NCBI GenBank assembly: GCA_036398215.1
Contig: DASWHK010000183.1
Coordinates: 1 to 5,654 of the forward strand
Direction: 5' to 3'
Length of the DNA: 5,654 nucleotides
DNA from: DASWHK01 sp036398215
GTDB lineage: Bacteria > Acidobacteriota > UBA890
Part shown: in pieces, positions 1 to 5,654 of the stretch
Numbering within the stretch: position 1 is the stretch's first letter
Layout: the number at the start of each line of letters is the position of its first letter
Translations under genes and position numbers: made by a program
Notes under the pieces: generated by a model
Told to the model about the DNA's origin: nothing
Database searches by the model: none
Seen by the model: the letters and a program-made list of their open reading frames with translations, nothing else

Positions 1-546
1 GTCGCAGAACGGCTTGTCGGCGGAGCGGCCGCAGCGACACAGGAGGTAGCGGGCCGCCACGGTGCGGCCGCCGTGCTCGGGATCGACCAGCTCGATGCCT
101 CCGGTGACGATGTAGGGGCCGTGGGCGGTCACCTCGATTGCTGGGGCCGCCTCGACGCCGTCCACCGCGGGAGCGGTTTCGCCGTTTCCGCGGGCCTCCC
201 CACCGGCGCCGGCCGCGGCCACCTCGCCGCTTGCCAGGGCCACCCCGCGAGTGCCGTCCGGGGCCGCCTCGACGCCGTCGCCGGCGCCTCCGGTGTTCGC
301 GACGGGCCCCCACTCGCCGCCGGCGCTACGGGCGCTGCGAAAGCCGGCGGTCTTGTGGGTGCCGTCGCAGAAGGGTTTGATCGGCGAGGCGCCGCAGCGG
401 CAGAGGGCGAAGTTGCCCTTGCCGCGGCCCTCGGTGCGGATCGAGTTGCCGCGGCCGTCGCGCAGGATCTCGACGCCGTCGACGCGCAAGGAGCCGTTTT
501 GACGGCAGGAGATCGTCGGTCGATCCACAGCGTCGCCGCTGCTCAC
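1..546 (-). CDS. Dual CDGSH-type iron-sulfur domain protein, C-terminus cut by the window edge
   Basis: The minus strand is open from the left edge to about 621 and encodes two CDGSH-type motifs. Numbered from the GTG at 546, domain 1 has CRCGASPIKPFCDGTH at residues 49-64, giving the Cys-Cys-Cys-His ligand set C49, C51, C60, H64. Domain 2 has CRCGRSADKPFCD at 170-182 (C170, C172, C181); its expected His lies beyond the window. Each is preceded by a beta-rich stretch typical of the family (RQNGSLRVDGVEI at 15-27, GPYIVTGGIEL at 143-153). An Ala/Gly-rich linker of about 60 residues joins them. The family binds a redox-active 2Fe-2S cluster per motif, probably in the cytosol, since no signal peptide or membrane segment is visible; the physiological partner is unknown. 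GTG 546 was chosen because a GGGGTGG stretch lies just upstream and the family-like sequence starts soon after. ATG at 591 or 621 would add 15 or 25 residues; AGGAGG at 621 directly abuts the ATG, too close for an ideal ribosome site. Confidence 0.85.
   Translation of the reverse strand, partial: MSSGDAVDRPTISCRQNGSLRVDGVEILRDGRGNSIRTEGRGKGNFALCRCGASPIKPFCDGTHKTAGFRSARSAGGEWGPVANTGGAGDGVEAAPDGTRGVALASGEVAAAGAGGEARGNGETAPAVDGVEAAPAIEVTAHGPYIVTGGIELVDPEHGGRTVAARYLLCRCGRSADKPFCD
143..279. repeat. 20-base direct repeat within the CDGSH linker (143-162 and 260-279)
   Basis: The same 20 bases occur at 143-162 and 260-279, 117 bases (39 codons) apart and in the same reading frame, so both encode DGVEAAP on the minus strand. 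A shorter 12-base match (469-480) encodes the DGVE that precedes domain 1. The two full copies bracket the Ala/Gly-rich linker. This suggests internal duplication or slippage in the linker rather than a regulatory repeat. Confidence 0.75.
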
Positions 547-922
547 GTGTCCACCCCGATGCCAGAGCTTGAAGCGCGGATCGGTGACCATGCTGGAACC
601 GTTTCGCCGCTGCTCACCCATCCTCCTCGATGCCCGGCCAGTGCGCCCCTTCCTGCATGCTGGCCGAAGGAGCTCACTGCACCGCACGAGGCGTATACCC
701 ACTCCTGAATGAGCAAACCAGGCACATGCACCCGGCCCTCTCGCGAACCGAACGTTCAAGGATGCCACGAAACCTCCGCGTGGGGCCGCCGCGACGCGAC
801 GGGAGGCGCCACGATGCGGTAGGGTCTGAGCCCTCCGTACTGTACGGAACGCCAAGGAACTTGTTCACGGTGCCGCCCGCATGCCGAAACTCCGGCGGCC
901 GATCGGAGCGCAGGAGAGCCCC
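547..922. other. Divergent intergenic region between the CDGSH gene and ppiC
   Basis: About 375 bases lie between the two divergent starts (about 300 if the CDGSH protein begins at 621). Open frames crossing it encode only low-complexity, unrecognisable peptides and have no good ribosome sites. It contains an 8-base palindrome GAACGTTC at 750-757, a 15-base odd palindrome at 834-848, and GAAC-TT-GTTC at 857-866. No tRNA-like fold or convincing sigma-70 promoter pair could be picked out by eye. Promoters for both flanking genes are presumably here. Confidence 0.6.
834..848. promoter_or_regulatory. Perfect 7+1+7 inverted repeat, possible operator upstream of ppiC
   Basis: TCCGTAC-T-GTACGGA is a perfect odd palindrome 75 bases before the ppiC start. 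A second imperfect dyad, GAAC-TT-GTTC (857-866), lies nine bases downstream. The size and symmetry suit a dimeric repressor or activator site, but no regulator is encoded nearby and no known box was matched. It could instead be a chance palindrome. Confidence 0.3.
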
Positions 923-1204
923 ATGCCCGTAGCCCACGCCCGCCACATCCTGGTCGACACCGAAGAGCAGGCCAACGATCTGAAGGGCCAGATCGAGGGA
1001 GGCGCCGACTTCGGCGAGATTGCCCGCGAGCATTCGAGCTGCCCATCGAAGGCCCAGGGCGGCGACCTCGGCCAGTTCGGCCCCGGTCAGATGGTCGAAG
1101 AGTTCGACGCAGTGATCTGGAGCGAGGACGTCGGCGCGGTCCACGGCCCGGTGGAGACCGCCTTCGGCTACCACCTGATCGAGATCCTCAGCCGCACGGA
1201 CTGA
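923..1204 (+). CDS. ppiC: PpiC-type peptidyl-prolyl cis-trans isomerase (cytosolic parvulin)
   Basis: A 93-residue single-domain parvulin, the same length as E. coli PpiC (Par10). It catalyses cis-trans isomerisation of peptide bonds preceding proline and should act in the cytoplasm, because it has no signal peptide or membrane anchor. Family landmarks are all present: ARHILV at residues 6-11 with active-site-type H8; GADFGEIAREHS at 27-38; SCPS with C40; GGDLGQF at 46-52; GQMV with M57 and F61; and the terminal FGYHLI with F81 and H84. The start at 923 is preferred over an in-frame ATG at 881, because CAGGAG sits about six bases before it and the protein then matches the family from its first strand. 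The gene stands alone on its strand and converges on the oxidoreductase gene with a 19-base gap; no hairpin terminator is evident between them. Confidence 0.95.
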   Translation: MPVAHARHILVDTEEQANDLKGQIEGGADFGEIAREHSSCPSKAQGGDLGQFGPGQMVEEFDAVIWSEDVGAVHGPVETAFGYHLIEILSRTD

Positions 1205-1223
1205 GCAGGGAATCCGGGAGGCA

Positions 1224-2840
1224 TCAGGCGGCGCCGAGACGCGTCATTGCCGCCCGCGCCGCGTGCAGGCCGCACATCCCGTGGATGCCGCCCCCGGGCG
1301 GCGTCGACGCCGAGCACAGGAACAAGCGCGGGTCGGGCGTCGCGTAGGGGCTCCAGCGCAGCACGGGCCGGGCGACGAGCTGGCGGAGGGTCGCGGCGCC
1401 GCCGGTGATCGCGCCGCCGACCAGGTTCGGGTTGAGGCGCTGGAAGTCGGCCGGGGCCAGGGCGCGGCGCGCCAGGATGCGGTCGCGGAAGCCCGGCGCG
1501 AAGCGCTCGATTTGCCGCTCGATCCGTTCGGTCATGTCGACGTCGCAGCCGTTGGGAACGTGGCAGTAGGCGTAGCCGGTCTGCTTGCCCTCGGGGGCGC
1601 GGCCGGGGTCAGCGGCGGACTGCTGGCAGACGATCAGGAACGGCCGCTCGGCGACCCGCCCCTCCCAGGCGTCGCGCTCGGAGGCGGCGATCTCCTCGAG
1701 CGTGCCGCCGACGTGCACCGTCGAGGCGCCGCCGACGGCGGCATCGCGCCAGGGGATCGGGCCATCGAGGGCCCAATCGAGCTTGAAGGCGCCGGGGCCG
1801 TAACGGAAGCGGCGCAGGCGCGCCAGGTACCCCGGCGGCAGCTCGCCGTCCGCCAGCGCCGCGAACGGCTTCGGGGCGAGATCGAAGAGGACCACGCGTG
1901 ACGCCGGCAGGTCGCGGAAGCCGCGCACCGGCTGGCCGGTCTCGATGGAGCCGCCGAGCTGCCGCAGCCGCGACACCAGCGCCGCGGCGATGGAGCCCGA
2001 GCCGCCGCGGGCGCACGGCCAGTCGACGGCGTGGGCGGCAAGGGCGAACACCAGGCCGAATGCCGCGGTCCCGGGCTTCTCGAGCGGCAGCACGGAGTGG
2101 GCAGCGCAGCCGGCGAACAGCGCCCGCGCCGGGGCCGTTTTCAGCTTCGCGTTCGCCAGCCCCGCGGCGCTGCGCAGGCCGCGCAGACCGAAACGGGCGA
2201 GCTGCAGGGGGCGGCGCGAGGAGAGCAGCGGTAAGCGCGGCAACCGGCCCGGCGCCTCCAGCAGATCGGCGAACAGGTCGGCGGTGCGATCCGGCAACCG
2301 GCCCGGTGCCTCGAGCCGATCGGCGGGCGGCTCGGTGGCGCAATTCCGCGGATCGCCTTGTTGCTCCCGTCCCCGGGTGTCGTCTCCTGCCTTGCTCTCC
2401 GACAGGAAAGGGCCCACCAGACCCCGCCAGCGCCGGGCGTCCTCGCCGAGCCGCTCGCCGGTTTCGACGAGCGACCGGCTCAGCAGCGGCGCCGGCCCGT
2501 CGTCGAGCGGGTGGGCAACGCTGGCGGAGAACGTCAGCCATTCGAGCCCGTGCTCCCACAGCGGTTGCCCCCGAAAGAAGGGTGACAGCAGCGCCAGCGG
2601 CTGGATCGCCGAGCACTCGTCGTGGAAGAACCCCGGCAGCGTCGCCTCGGAGGTCCGCATGCCACCGCCGACCGTCGGGGCGCCTTCGAGCACCAGCACC
2701 CCAAGGCCGCGGCCCGCCAGCTCGATCGCGGCGGCCAGGCCGTTGGGCCCGGAGCCCACCACCACGGCGTCCCAGATCTTCCCTCCGCGCGCTCGAGGGG
2801 ATCTCCGGGCAATCTCCGCGGCCTCGTCGGTCGTTCTCAA
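1224..2840 (-). CDS. FAD-dependent oxidoreductase of the COG1233 (phytoene desaturase-like) group
   Basis: About 538 residues from a TTG at 2840. A Rossmann FAD-binding motif lies near the N-terminus: VVVGSGPNGLAAA at residues 26-38 (G29, G31, G34), the ribose-binding acid E52, and the GGGMRT motif at 58-63. Later come conserved blocks of this group: ARFGLRGLRSAAGL, AHAVDWPCARGGSGSI, a FKLDWALDGPIPW block and, at the C-terminus, CSASTPPGGGIHGMCG, which closes the FAD site. The family oxidises or isomerises hydrophobic substrates such as carotenoid or retinoid compounds, but this subgroup has no assigned substrate and none can be inferred here. No ATG or GTG start is available before the Rossmann motif; TTG 2840 with a purine-rich GAGAGAAG upstream is the best candidate and gives an unusual 20-residue leader. 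The frame stays open upstream to 3491, but that part is antisense to ybaK in another frame. Residues about 148-190 look like an insertion with an internal duplication. Confidence 0.9.
   Translation of the reverse strand: MRTTDEAAEIARRSPRARGGKIWDAVVVGSGPNGLAAAIELAGRGLGVLVLEGAPTVGGGMRTSEATLPGFFHDECSAIQPLALLSPFFRGQPLWEHGLEWLTFSASVAHPLDDGPAPLLSRSLVETGERLGEDARRWRGLVGPFLSESKAGDDTRGREQQGDPRNCATEPPADRLEAPGRLPDRTADLFADLLEAPGRLPRLPLLSSRRPLQLARFGLRGLRSAAGLANAKLKTAPARALFAGCAAHSVLPLEKPGTAAFGLVFALAAHAVDWPCARGGSGSIAAALVSRLRQLGGSIETGQPVRGFRDLPASRVVLFDLAPKPFAALADGELPPGYLARLRRFRYGPGAFKLDWALDGPIPWRDAAVGGASTVHVGGTLEEIAASERDAWEGRVAERPFLIVCQQSAADPGRAPEGKQTGYAYCHVPNGCDVDMTERIERQIERFAPGFRDRILARRALAPADFQRLNPNLVGGAITGGAATLRQLVARPVLRWSPYATPDPRLFLCSASTPPGGGIHGMCGLHAARAAMTRLGAA
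2238..2325. repeat. In-frame 54-base tandem duplication inside the oxidoreductase gene
   Basis: The 34 bases at 2238-2271 and 2292-2325 match at 31 positions and are offset by 54 bases, exactly 18 codons. On the coding (minus) strand they give ADRLEAPGRLP at residues 173-183 and ADLLEAPGRLP at 191-201. Three mismatches show the copies have begun to diverge. The repeat adds residues without breaking the frame. Confidence 0.85.
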
Positions 2841-2851
2841 GGCGCTTCTCT

Positions 2852-2938
2852 CTACGGCGTGATGATCGCGACGTGCTCGGCAAACCGGCTGAAGTCGTGC
2901 TCGTTGTTCGTGACGATCGTCTCGATCTCGAGCCTCTT
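2852..2938 (-). pseudogene. Orphan C-terminal fragment of a PIN-domain (VapC-like) toxin
   Basis: Directly after the ybaK TGA, in the same frame, 28 codons run to a TAG at 2852. They read KRLEIETIVTNN, then EHDFSRFAEH and VAIITP. This resembles the last strand-helix-strand of PIN-domain ribonucleases, where a (V/L)T-x-N-x-x-DF segment carries the last acidic site and a short hydrophobic strand ends the protein. No ATG, GTG or TTG occurs in this frame between the ybaK stop and the fragment, and the N-terminal two thirds of a PIN domain, with its first catalytic Asp, is absent; no antitoxin gene is visible. I read it as a deletion relic of a vapBC-type module. The identification rests on a short motif and could be coincidental; readthrough of the ybaK stop would append it to that protein. 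Confidence 0.55.
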
Positions 2939-3442
2939 TCAAGGGCCGATCGAGACCGGCCGCTCGCGATCGGTGAGGTTCAGGACGATCGACTTGCTGG
3001 CGCGGACCAGGTCCTGGGGCGTCATGATGATCTCGTGGCCCCAGACGCCGGCGCCGACGCCGACGACCGGGTAGCCCATCAGCTCGGCGTCGACGAAGGA
3101 GCGGAAGCCCTTCGGCTGCCAGTGAAACGGCGGCACCGAGCCGACCTCGTAGCCGGTGGTCTCCACGACGCCCTCGAGGCTGCACATCTTGATGTTGCGG
3201 TTGCCGATGGCACGCTTGAGATGGCCGGAGACGGCGCTCTTGTCGGCCCCCACCATCACCAGGACGCGCTCGCCCTCGCCCGACTCGAAGATCAGCGTCT
3301 TGATCATCTGGCCCCCCTCGAAGCCGAGCGCCCTGGCGACGTTGGCGGCGCCCTTCTCGGTGGTCGCCGGGAACTCGCGCCTTTCGTAGGGGATGCCGAG
3401 GGCGTCGAGGTGATCGTGAGCTGGTAGTTGCCGGTCTGCCAT
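2939..3442 (-). CDS. ybaK: YbaK/EbsC-family aminoacyl-tRNA deacylase
   Basis: A complete 167-residue single-domain protein of the usual size for stand-alone YbaK/ProX-type editing enzymes. These hydrolyse mischarged tRNAs in trans in the cytoplasm, classically Cys-tRNA(Pro) for E. coli YbaK. Visible landmarks are MIKTLIF at residues 46-52 with the conserved catalytic-type lysine K48, the GADKSAVS segment at 65-72, and the GYEVGSVPPF loop at 97-106 carrying the GxxxP-like G101-S-V-P104 element. The C-terminal MGYPVVGVGAGVWGHEI block is also typical of the family. The ATG at 3442 is preceded closely by AAGGGA. The gene is divergent from hflK across 260 bases and is followed without a gap by the PIN-like relic and then the oxidoreductase. 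The substrate (Cys-, Ala- or another mischarged tRNA) cannot be fixed from sequence, so the symbol is a family-level name. Confidence 0.92.
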   Translation of the reverse strand: MADRQLPAHDHLDALGIPYERREFPATTEKGAANVARALGFEGGQMIKTLIFESGEGERVLVMVGADKSAVSGHLKRAIGNRNIKMCSLEGVVETTGYEVGSVPPFHWQPKGFRSFVDAELMGYPVVGVGAGVWGHEIIMTPQDLVRASKSIVLNLTDRERPVSIGP

Positions 3443-3474
3443 CGTCCCTTACGCCGCCTCCCCAGCCGCAGCTC

Positions 3475-3488
3475 CCGCGCAGGCGCGG
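3475..3488. promoter_or_regulatory. Inverted repeat near the ybaK start, possible operator or hairpin
   Basis: CCGCGC-AG-GCGCGG is a perfect 6+2+6 dyad about 33 bases upstream of the ybaK ATG, in the divergent ybaK-hflK region. Its position would suit control of ybaK, or of both genes. In DNA this GC-rich, such a dyad can arise by chance, and no clear promoter elements flank it. Confidence 0.25.
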
Positions 3489-3526
3489 CACATTGTGGGT
3501 ATGCTGCCTATGGGGCTGCTCGAGAG

Positions 3527-3690
3527 CAACCAGCCGTCAGCGAGCAATCAGCCTCCCGCGAAGCAACCAGCTTCCACGGAAGACCAGCCTTCACAGAAAG
3601 CCAGCCCCACGCAAAACCAGTCCCAAGGAAAAACCAGCCCACCAGCCCTCACGGAGAACCAGCCCCAACGAAGCGCAACCATTTGCCCAC
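3527..3690. repeat. Degenerate ~17-base tandem repeat array upstream of hflK
   Basis: The region between ybaK and hflK contains a CAG core, usually as ACCAGCC, starting at 3531, 3549, 3568, 3585, 3602, 3618, 3635, 3643 and 3660, with a decayed CAT copy at 3680. Steps are 18, 19, 17, 17, 16, 17, 8, 17 and 20 bases. The approximate unit is ACCAGCCYYCACGGARA. Copies are diverged and the plus strand is very A/C-rich. The period is not a multiple of three, so a repeated peptide is not being encoded even though the plus-strand frames happen to stay open. It lies inside the probable hflK leader or promoter region; units this short with almost no spacer are not a CRISPR array. Confidence 0.8.
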
Positions 3691-3692
3691 GA

Positions 3693-3698
3693 AGGAGG
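3693..3698 (+). promoter_or_regulatory. Strong Shine-Dalgarno site that sets the hflK start
   Basis: A perfect AGGAGG lies four bases before the ATG at 3703. It decides the start over in-frame codons upstream, such as the ATG at 3493, which would add a Gln/Pro/Lys-rich leader encoded by the repeat array. Confidence 0.85.
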
Positions 3699-3702
3699 GA
3701 CG

Positions 3703-4779
3703 ATGGCCGACGATCGCAACGACAATCTGTTCGAGTTCGACACCAGCCGGATCCCGCGGCCGAACGTGCCGTGGAACCTGGTCGGGATGATCGCCGCCGG
3801 CCTGCTGCTGCTGGCGGTGGCGGCCTCGACCGTCTATCAGGTGCAGCCGGAGGAGGTCGGCGTGGTGCTGCGGTTCGGCAAGTACATCAAACAGACCGAC
3901 CCCGGAATCCACCTGAAGATCCCCTTCGTCGACCAGGTCACCAAGGTGCCGGTGCAGCGGCAGCTGAAGGAGGAGTTCGGCTTCCGCACCGTCGAGGCCG
4001 GGGTTCGATCGACGTTCACAACCGGCCAGTTCCAGGACGAGGCGGTGATGCTGACCGGCGACCTCAACGTCGCCGTGGTCGAGTGGATCGTTCAGTACCG
4101 TATCATCGATCCCGAGCTGTACCTGTTCCGCGTCCGCAACGTGACCGACACGTTCCGCGACATGAACGAGGCCACCATGCGCGAGGTCATCGGCGATCGG
4201 ACGGTCACCGAGGTGCTCACCGTCGGCCGCCAGGACGTCGAGGTGGCGGTGAAGGAGCAGCTGCAAGCCCTCTGTGACGAGTACCAGACCGGCCTCACCG
4301 TCGACCAGGTGGTGCTCCAGGACGTCAACCCGCCTGACCCCGTCAAGCCCTCGTGGGACGAGGTCAACCAGGCCCAGCAGCAGCGCGACCGGATGATCAA
4401 CGAGGCGCAGGCCCGCTACAACCAGGTCATCCCGCGAGCCGCCGGCGAGGCCCAGCAGGCCATCCTGCAGGCCGAGGGCTACGGGCTCGACCGGGTGAAC
4501 CGCTCGGAGGGCGACGCCTCCCGGTTCATCGCGGTCTACGACGAGTATCGGCGGGCGCCCGAGGTCACCCGCCAGCGCCTGTATCTGGAGACGATGCAGA
4601 GGCTGCTGCCGCAACTCGGCGGCAAGCTGTTCATCGATCAGGACGCCGAGGGGGTGCTGCCGCTGCTGCCGCTGGAGTCGTTGCAGCGCGTGCTCCCCGG
4701 CGGCGGCGCGGCCACCGGAAACGGCGGCGGCGCCGGCGGTCCCGGCGGCACGCAACAAGATCAGGAGGACAACCGATGA
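3703..4779 (+). CDS. hflK: HflK, SPFH-domain subunit of the HflKC complex (FtsH modulator)
   Basis: A 358-residue membrane protein. A short hydrophilic N-terminus is followed by one transmembrane segment at about residues 26-44 and then the SPFH/band-7 domain, with VVLRFGKY at 54-61, DPGIHLKIPF at 66-75 and VMLTGDLNV at 115-123. The helical region (about 212-300, rich in Gln, Glu and Ala) ends in the signature APEVTRQRLYLETM at 285-298. The C-terminal tail, residues 332-350, is almost pure Gly/Ala with no visible motif. By family knowledge HflK pairs with HflC to form a large membrane cage around FtsH and restrains its proteolysis of membrane substrates. The protein is shorter than E. coli HflK (419 residues), mainly because the Gly/Pro-rich N-terminal segment is missing. 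The stop overlaps the hflC start as ATGA, showing translational coupling. FtsH is not encoded in the window. Confidence 0.95.
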   Translation: MADDRNDNLFEFDTSRIPRPNVPWNLVGMIAAGLLLLAVAASTVYQVQPEEVGVVLRFGKYIKQTDPGIHLKIPFVDQVTKVPVQRQLKEEFGFRTVEAGVRSTFTTGQFQDEAVMLTGDLNVAVVEWIVQYRIIDPELYLFRVRNVTDTFRDMNEATMREVIGDRTVTEVLTVGRQDVEVAVKEQLQALCDEYQTGLTVDQVVLQDVNPPDPVKPSWDEVNQAQQQRDRMINEAQARYNQVIPRAAGEAQQAILQAEGYGLDRVNRSEGDASRFIAVYDEYRRAPEVTRQRLYLETMQRLLPQLGGKLFIDQDAEGVLPLLPLESLQRVLPGGGAATGNGGGAGGPGGTQQDQEDNR

Positions 4780-5654
4780 ACGCCAGAGCCATGATCCTGG
4801 GGGTCGCGGTAATCGCCGTTCTCATCGTGGTCTCGAGCGCCTTCTACGTCGTCAACGAGACGCAGCAGGTGATCATCACCCAGTTCGGAGAGCCGATCGG
4901 CGAGGCGATCACCGAGGCGGGGGTCCACGTCAAGATCCCATTCATCCAGGTCGCCAACTTCTTCGACAGGCGCTTCCTGGAGTGGGACGGAGTGGCCAAC
5001 CAGGTGCCGACCCGCGACAAGCGCTTCATCTGGGTCGACACCTACGCGCGTTGGCGGATCAGCGACCCGCTGCTGTTCTTCCAGCGACTGTACGACGAGC
5101 GCGGCGCCCAGACGCGGCTCGACGACATCCTCGACGGCGAGACCCGCAACTCCGTGGCCCGCCACGATCTCATCGAGGTGGTACGGACCTCGAACCGCGA
5201 TCCCGGTGAGGTCCTGGTCGATACGGACTTCGAGCAGGTCATCCTCGAGGAGATCCAGATCGGCCGCGAGGCCATTACCCAGGAGATCCACGCCCGCGCC
5301 CAGGAGCGCGCCGAGGGTCTCGGCATCGAGATCCTCGACCTGCAGATCAAGCGCATCAGCTACGTCGACGAGGTGCAGCGCGACGTGTTCGATCGAATGA
5401 TCGCCGAGCGCCAACGCATCGCCGAGCGCTACCGCTCCGAGGGCGAGGGCGAGGCGGCGCGCATCGACGGCGAGCGCGAGCGCGAGCTGCAGAGGATCCA
5501 GTCGGAGGCCTACCGGACCGCCCAGGAGGTGCGCGGGGCCGCCGACGCCGAGGCCACCCGCATCTACGCCGCGGCCTACAACCGTGACCCGGCGTTCTAC
5601 GCCTTCGTCAAGAGCCTGGAGACCTACGAGATGACCGCGGATGCCAACAGCGTA
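4776..5654 (+). CDS. hflC: HflC, SPFH-domain partner of HflK, C-terminus cut by the window edge
   Basis: The first 293 residues are present; E. coli HflC has 334, so roughly the last 30-45 residues are probably missing. An N-terminal transmembrane segment at about residues 6-25 is followed by SPFH features: VIITQFGEP at 32-40, AGVHVKIPF at 48-56 and a FIWVDTYARWRISDP strand at 84-98. A long, highly charged Arg/Glu helix runs over about 163-265 (for example AERYRSEGEGEAARIDGER), followed by the conserved RDPAFYAFVKSLETYE at 270-285. The ATG at 4776 overlaps the hflK TGA by four bases and has its own AGGAGG at 4763-4768, seven bases upstream, so it is probably both coupled and independently initiated. 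It should assemble with HflK in the inner membrane as an FtsH regulator. No protease active site is visible, in line with the view that HflC is not itself a protease. Confidence 0.95.
   Translation, partial: MNARAMILGVAVIAVLIVVSSAFYVVNETQQVIITQFGEPIGEAITEAGVHVKIPFIQVANFFDRRFLEWDGVANQVPTRDKRFIWVDTYARWRISDPLLFFQRLYDERGAQTRLDDILDGETRNSVARHDLIEVVRTSNRDPGEVLVDTDFEQVILEEIQIGREAITQEIHARAQERAEGLGIEILDLQIKRISYVDEVQRDVFDRMIAERQRIAERYRSEGEGEAARIDGERERELQRIQSEAYRTAQEVRGAADAEATRIYAAAYNRDPAFYAFVKSLETYEMTADANSV

Noticed and set aside
692..697. TATACG as a minus-strand -10 box for the CDGSH gene
   Set aside because: No -35-like hexamer lies at 16-18 bases; the nearest TTGCTC is only 13 bases away, so the pair is not credible.
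73..708. Plus-strand open frame of 211 codons
   Set aside because: It is antisense to the CDGSH gene, is Ala/Gly/Arg-rich as expected from GC-rich antisense frames, and has no ribosome site or family motif.
750..866. GAACGTTC and GAAC-TT-GTTC as LexA boxes
   Set aside because: The spacings (0 and 2 bases) do not match the GAAC-N4-GTTC form of the Gram-positive type box or the CTGT-N8-ACAG form, and neither neighbour is a typical SOS gene.
674..1174. Minus-strand open frame of 166 codons opposite ppiC
   Set aside because: It is a shadow of ppiC and its upstream region, without recognisable motifs or a sensible start.
1205..1223. Shared bidirectional terminator between ppiC and the oxidoreductase gene
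   Set aside because: The 19-base gap has no inverted repeat or T-run that would form an intrinsic terminator.
2841..3491. Extension of the oxidoreductase frame upstream to an ATG at 3491, giving a 755-residue protein
   Set aside because: The added residues are a low-complexity Arg-rich reading of ybaK in another frame on the same strand; ybaK itself is clearly the real gene.
3527..3690. CRISPR array
   Set aside because: Units are about 17 bases, diverged and directly abutting; there are no 25-40 base identical repeats separated by unique spacers and no cas genes.
3493..3702. In-frame N-terminal extension of HflK beginning at 3493
   Set aside because: It is encoded by a 17-base repeat that is not a codon multiple, while a perfect AGGAGG lies just before the ATG at 3703, where HflK homology begins soon after.

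Overview
The window is GC-rich chromosomal DNA (by eye clearly above 60% G+C, with strong G/C preference at third codon positions) carrying six protein genes, none of them phage or plasmid hallmarks. The gene set (HflK/HflC, a cytosolic parvulin, a YbaK-type deacylase, a COG1233-type FAD oxidoreductase and a two-domain CDGSH protein) fits a high-GC Gram-negative bacterium. An acidobacterial or deltaproteobacterial-type lineage is a guess from style only; no rRNA or other marker is present to settle it.

Layout. Positions 1-546 (minus) hold a dual CDGSH iron-sulfur protein that runs off the left edge. About 375 bases of non-coding DNA follow, with two short inverted repeats, and separate it from a divergent 93-residue PpiC-type prolyl isomerase (923-1204, plus). 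That gene converges, with a 19-base gap, on a FAD-dependent oxidoreductase (1224-2840, minus) that carries an unusual insertion with an in-frame 54-base duplication. Upstream of the oxidoreductase on the same strand is a 28-codon orphan fragment resembling the C-terminus of a PIN-domain (VapC-like) toxin (2852-2938), immediately behind the stop codon of a YbaK/EbsC-family tRNA deacylase gene (2939-3442, minus). A 260-base divergent intergenic region follows, containing about eight degenerate copies of a ~17-base A/C-rich repeat. It leads into the overlapping gene pair hflK-hflC (3703-4779 and 4776-5654, plus); hflC runs off the right edge.

How the parts relate. HflK and HflC form one translationally coupled unit and by family knowledge build the membrane SPFH complex that surrounds and modulates the FtsH protease. 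PpiC and YbaK are protein-folding and translation-quality-control functions. The oxidoreductase and the CDGSH protein are redox proteins without an evident shared pathway. I see no convincing evidence of a new multi-gene system. The parts most worth a second look are the 17-base repeat array in the hflK leader, the orphan PIN-domain tail, and the inserted/duplicated segment inside the oxidoreductase.
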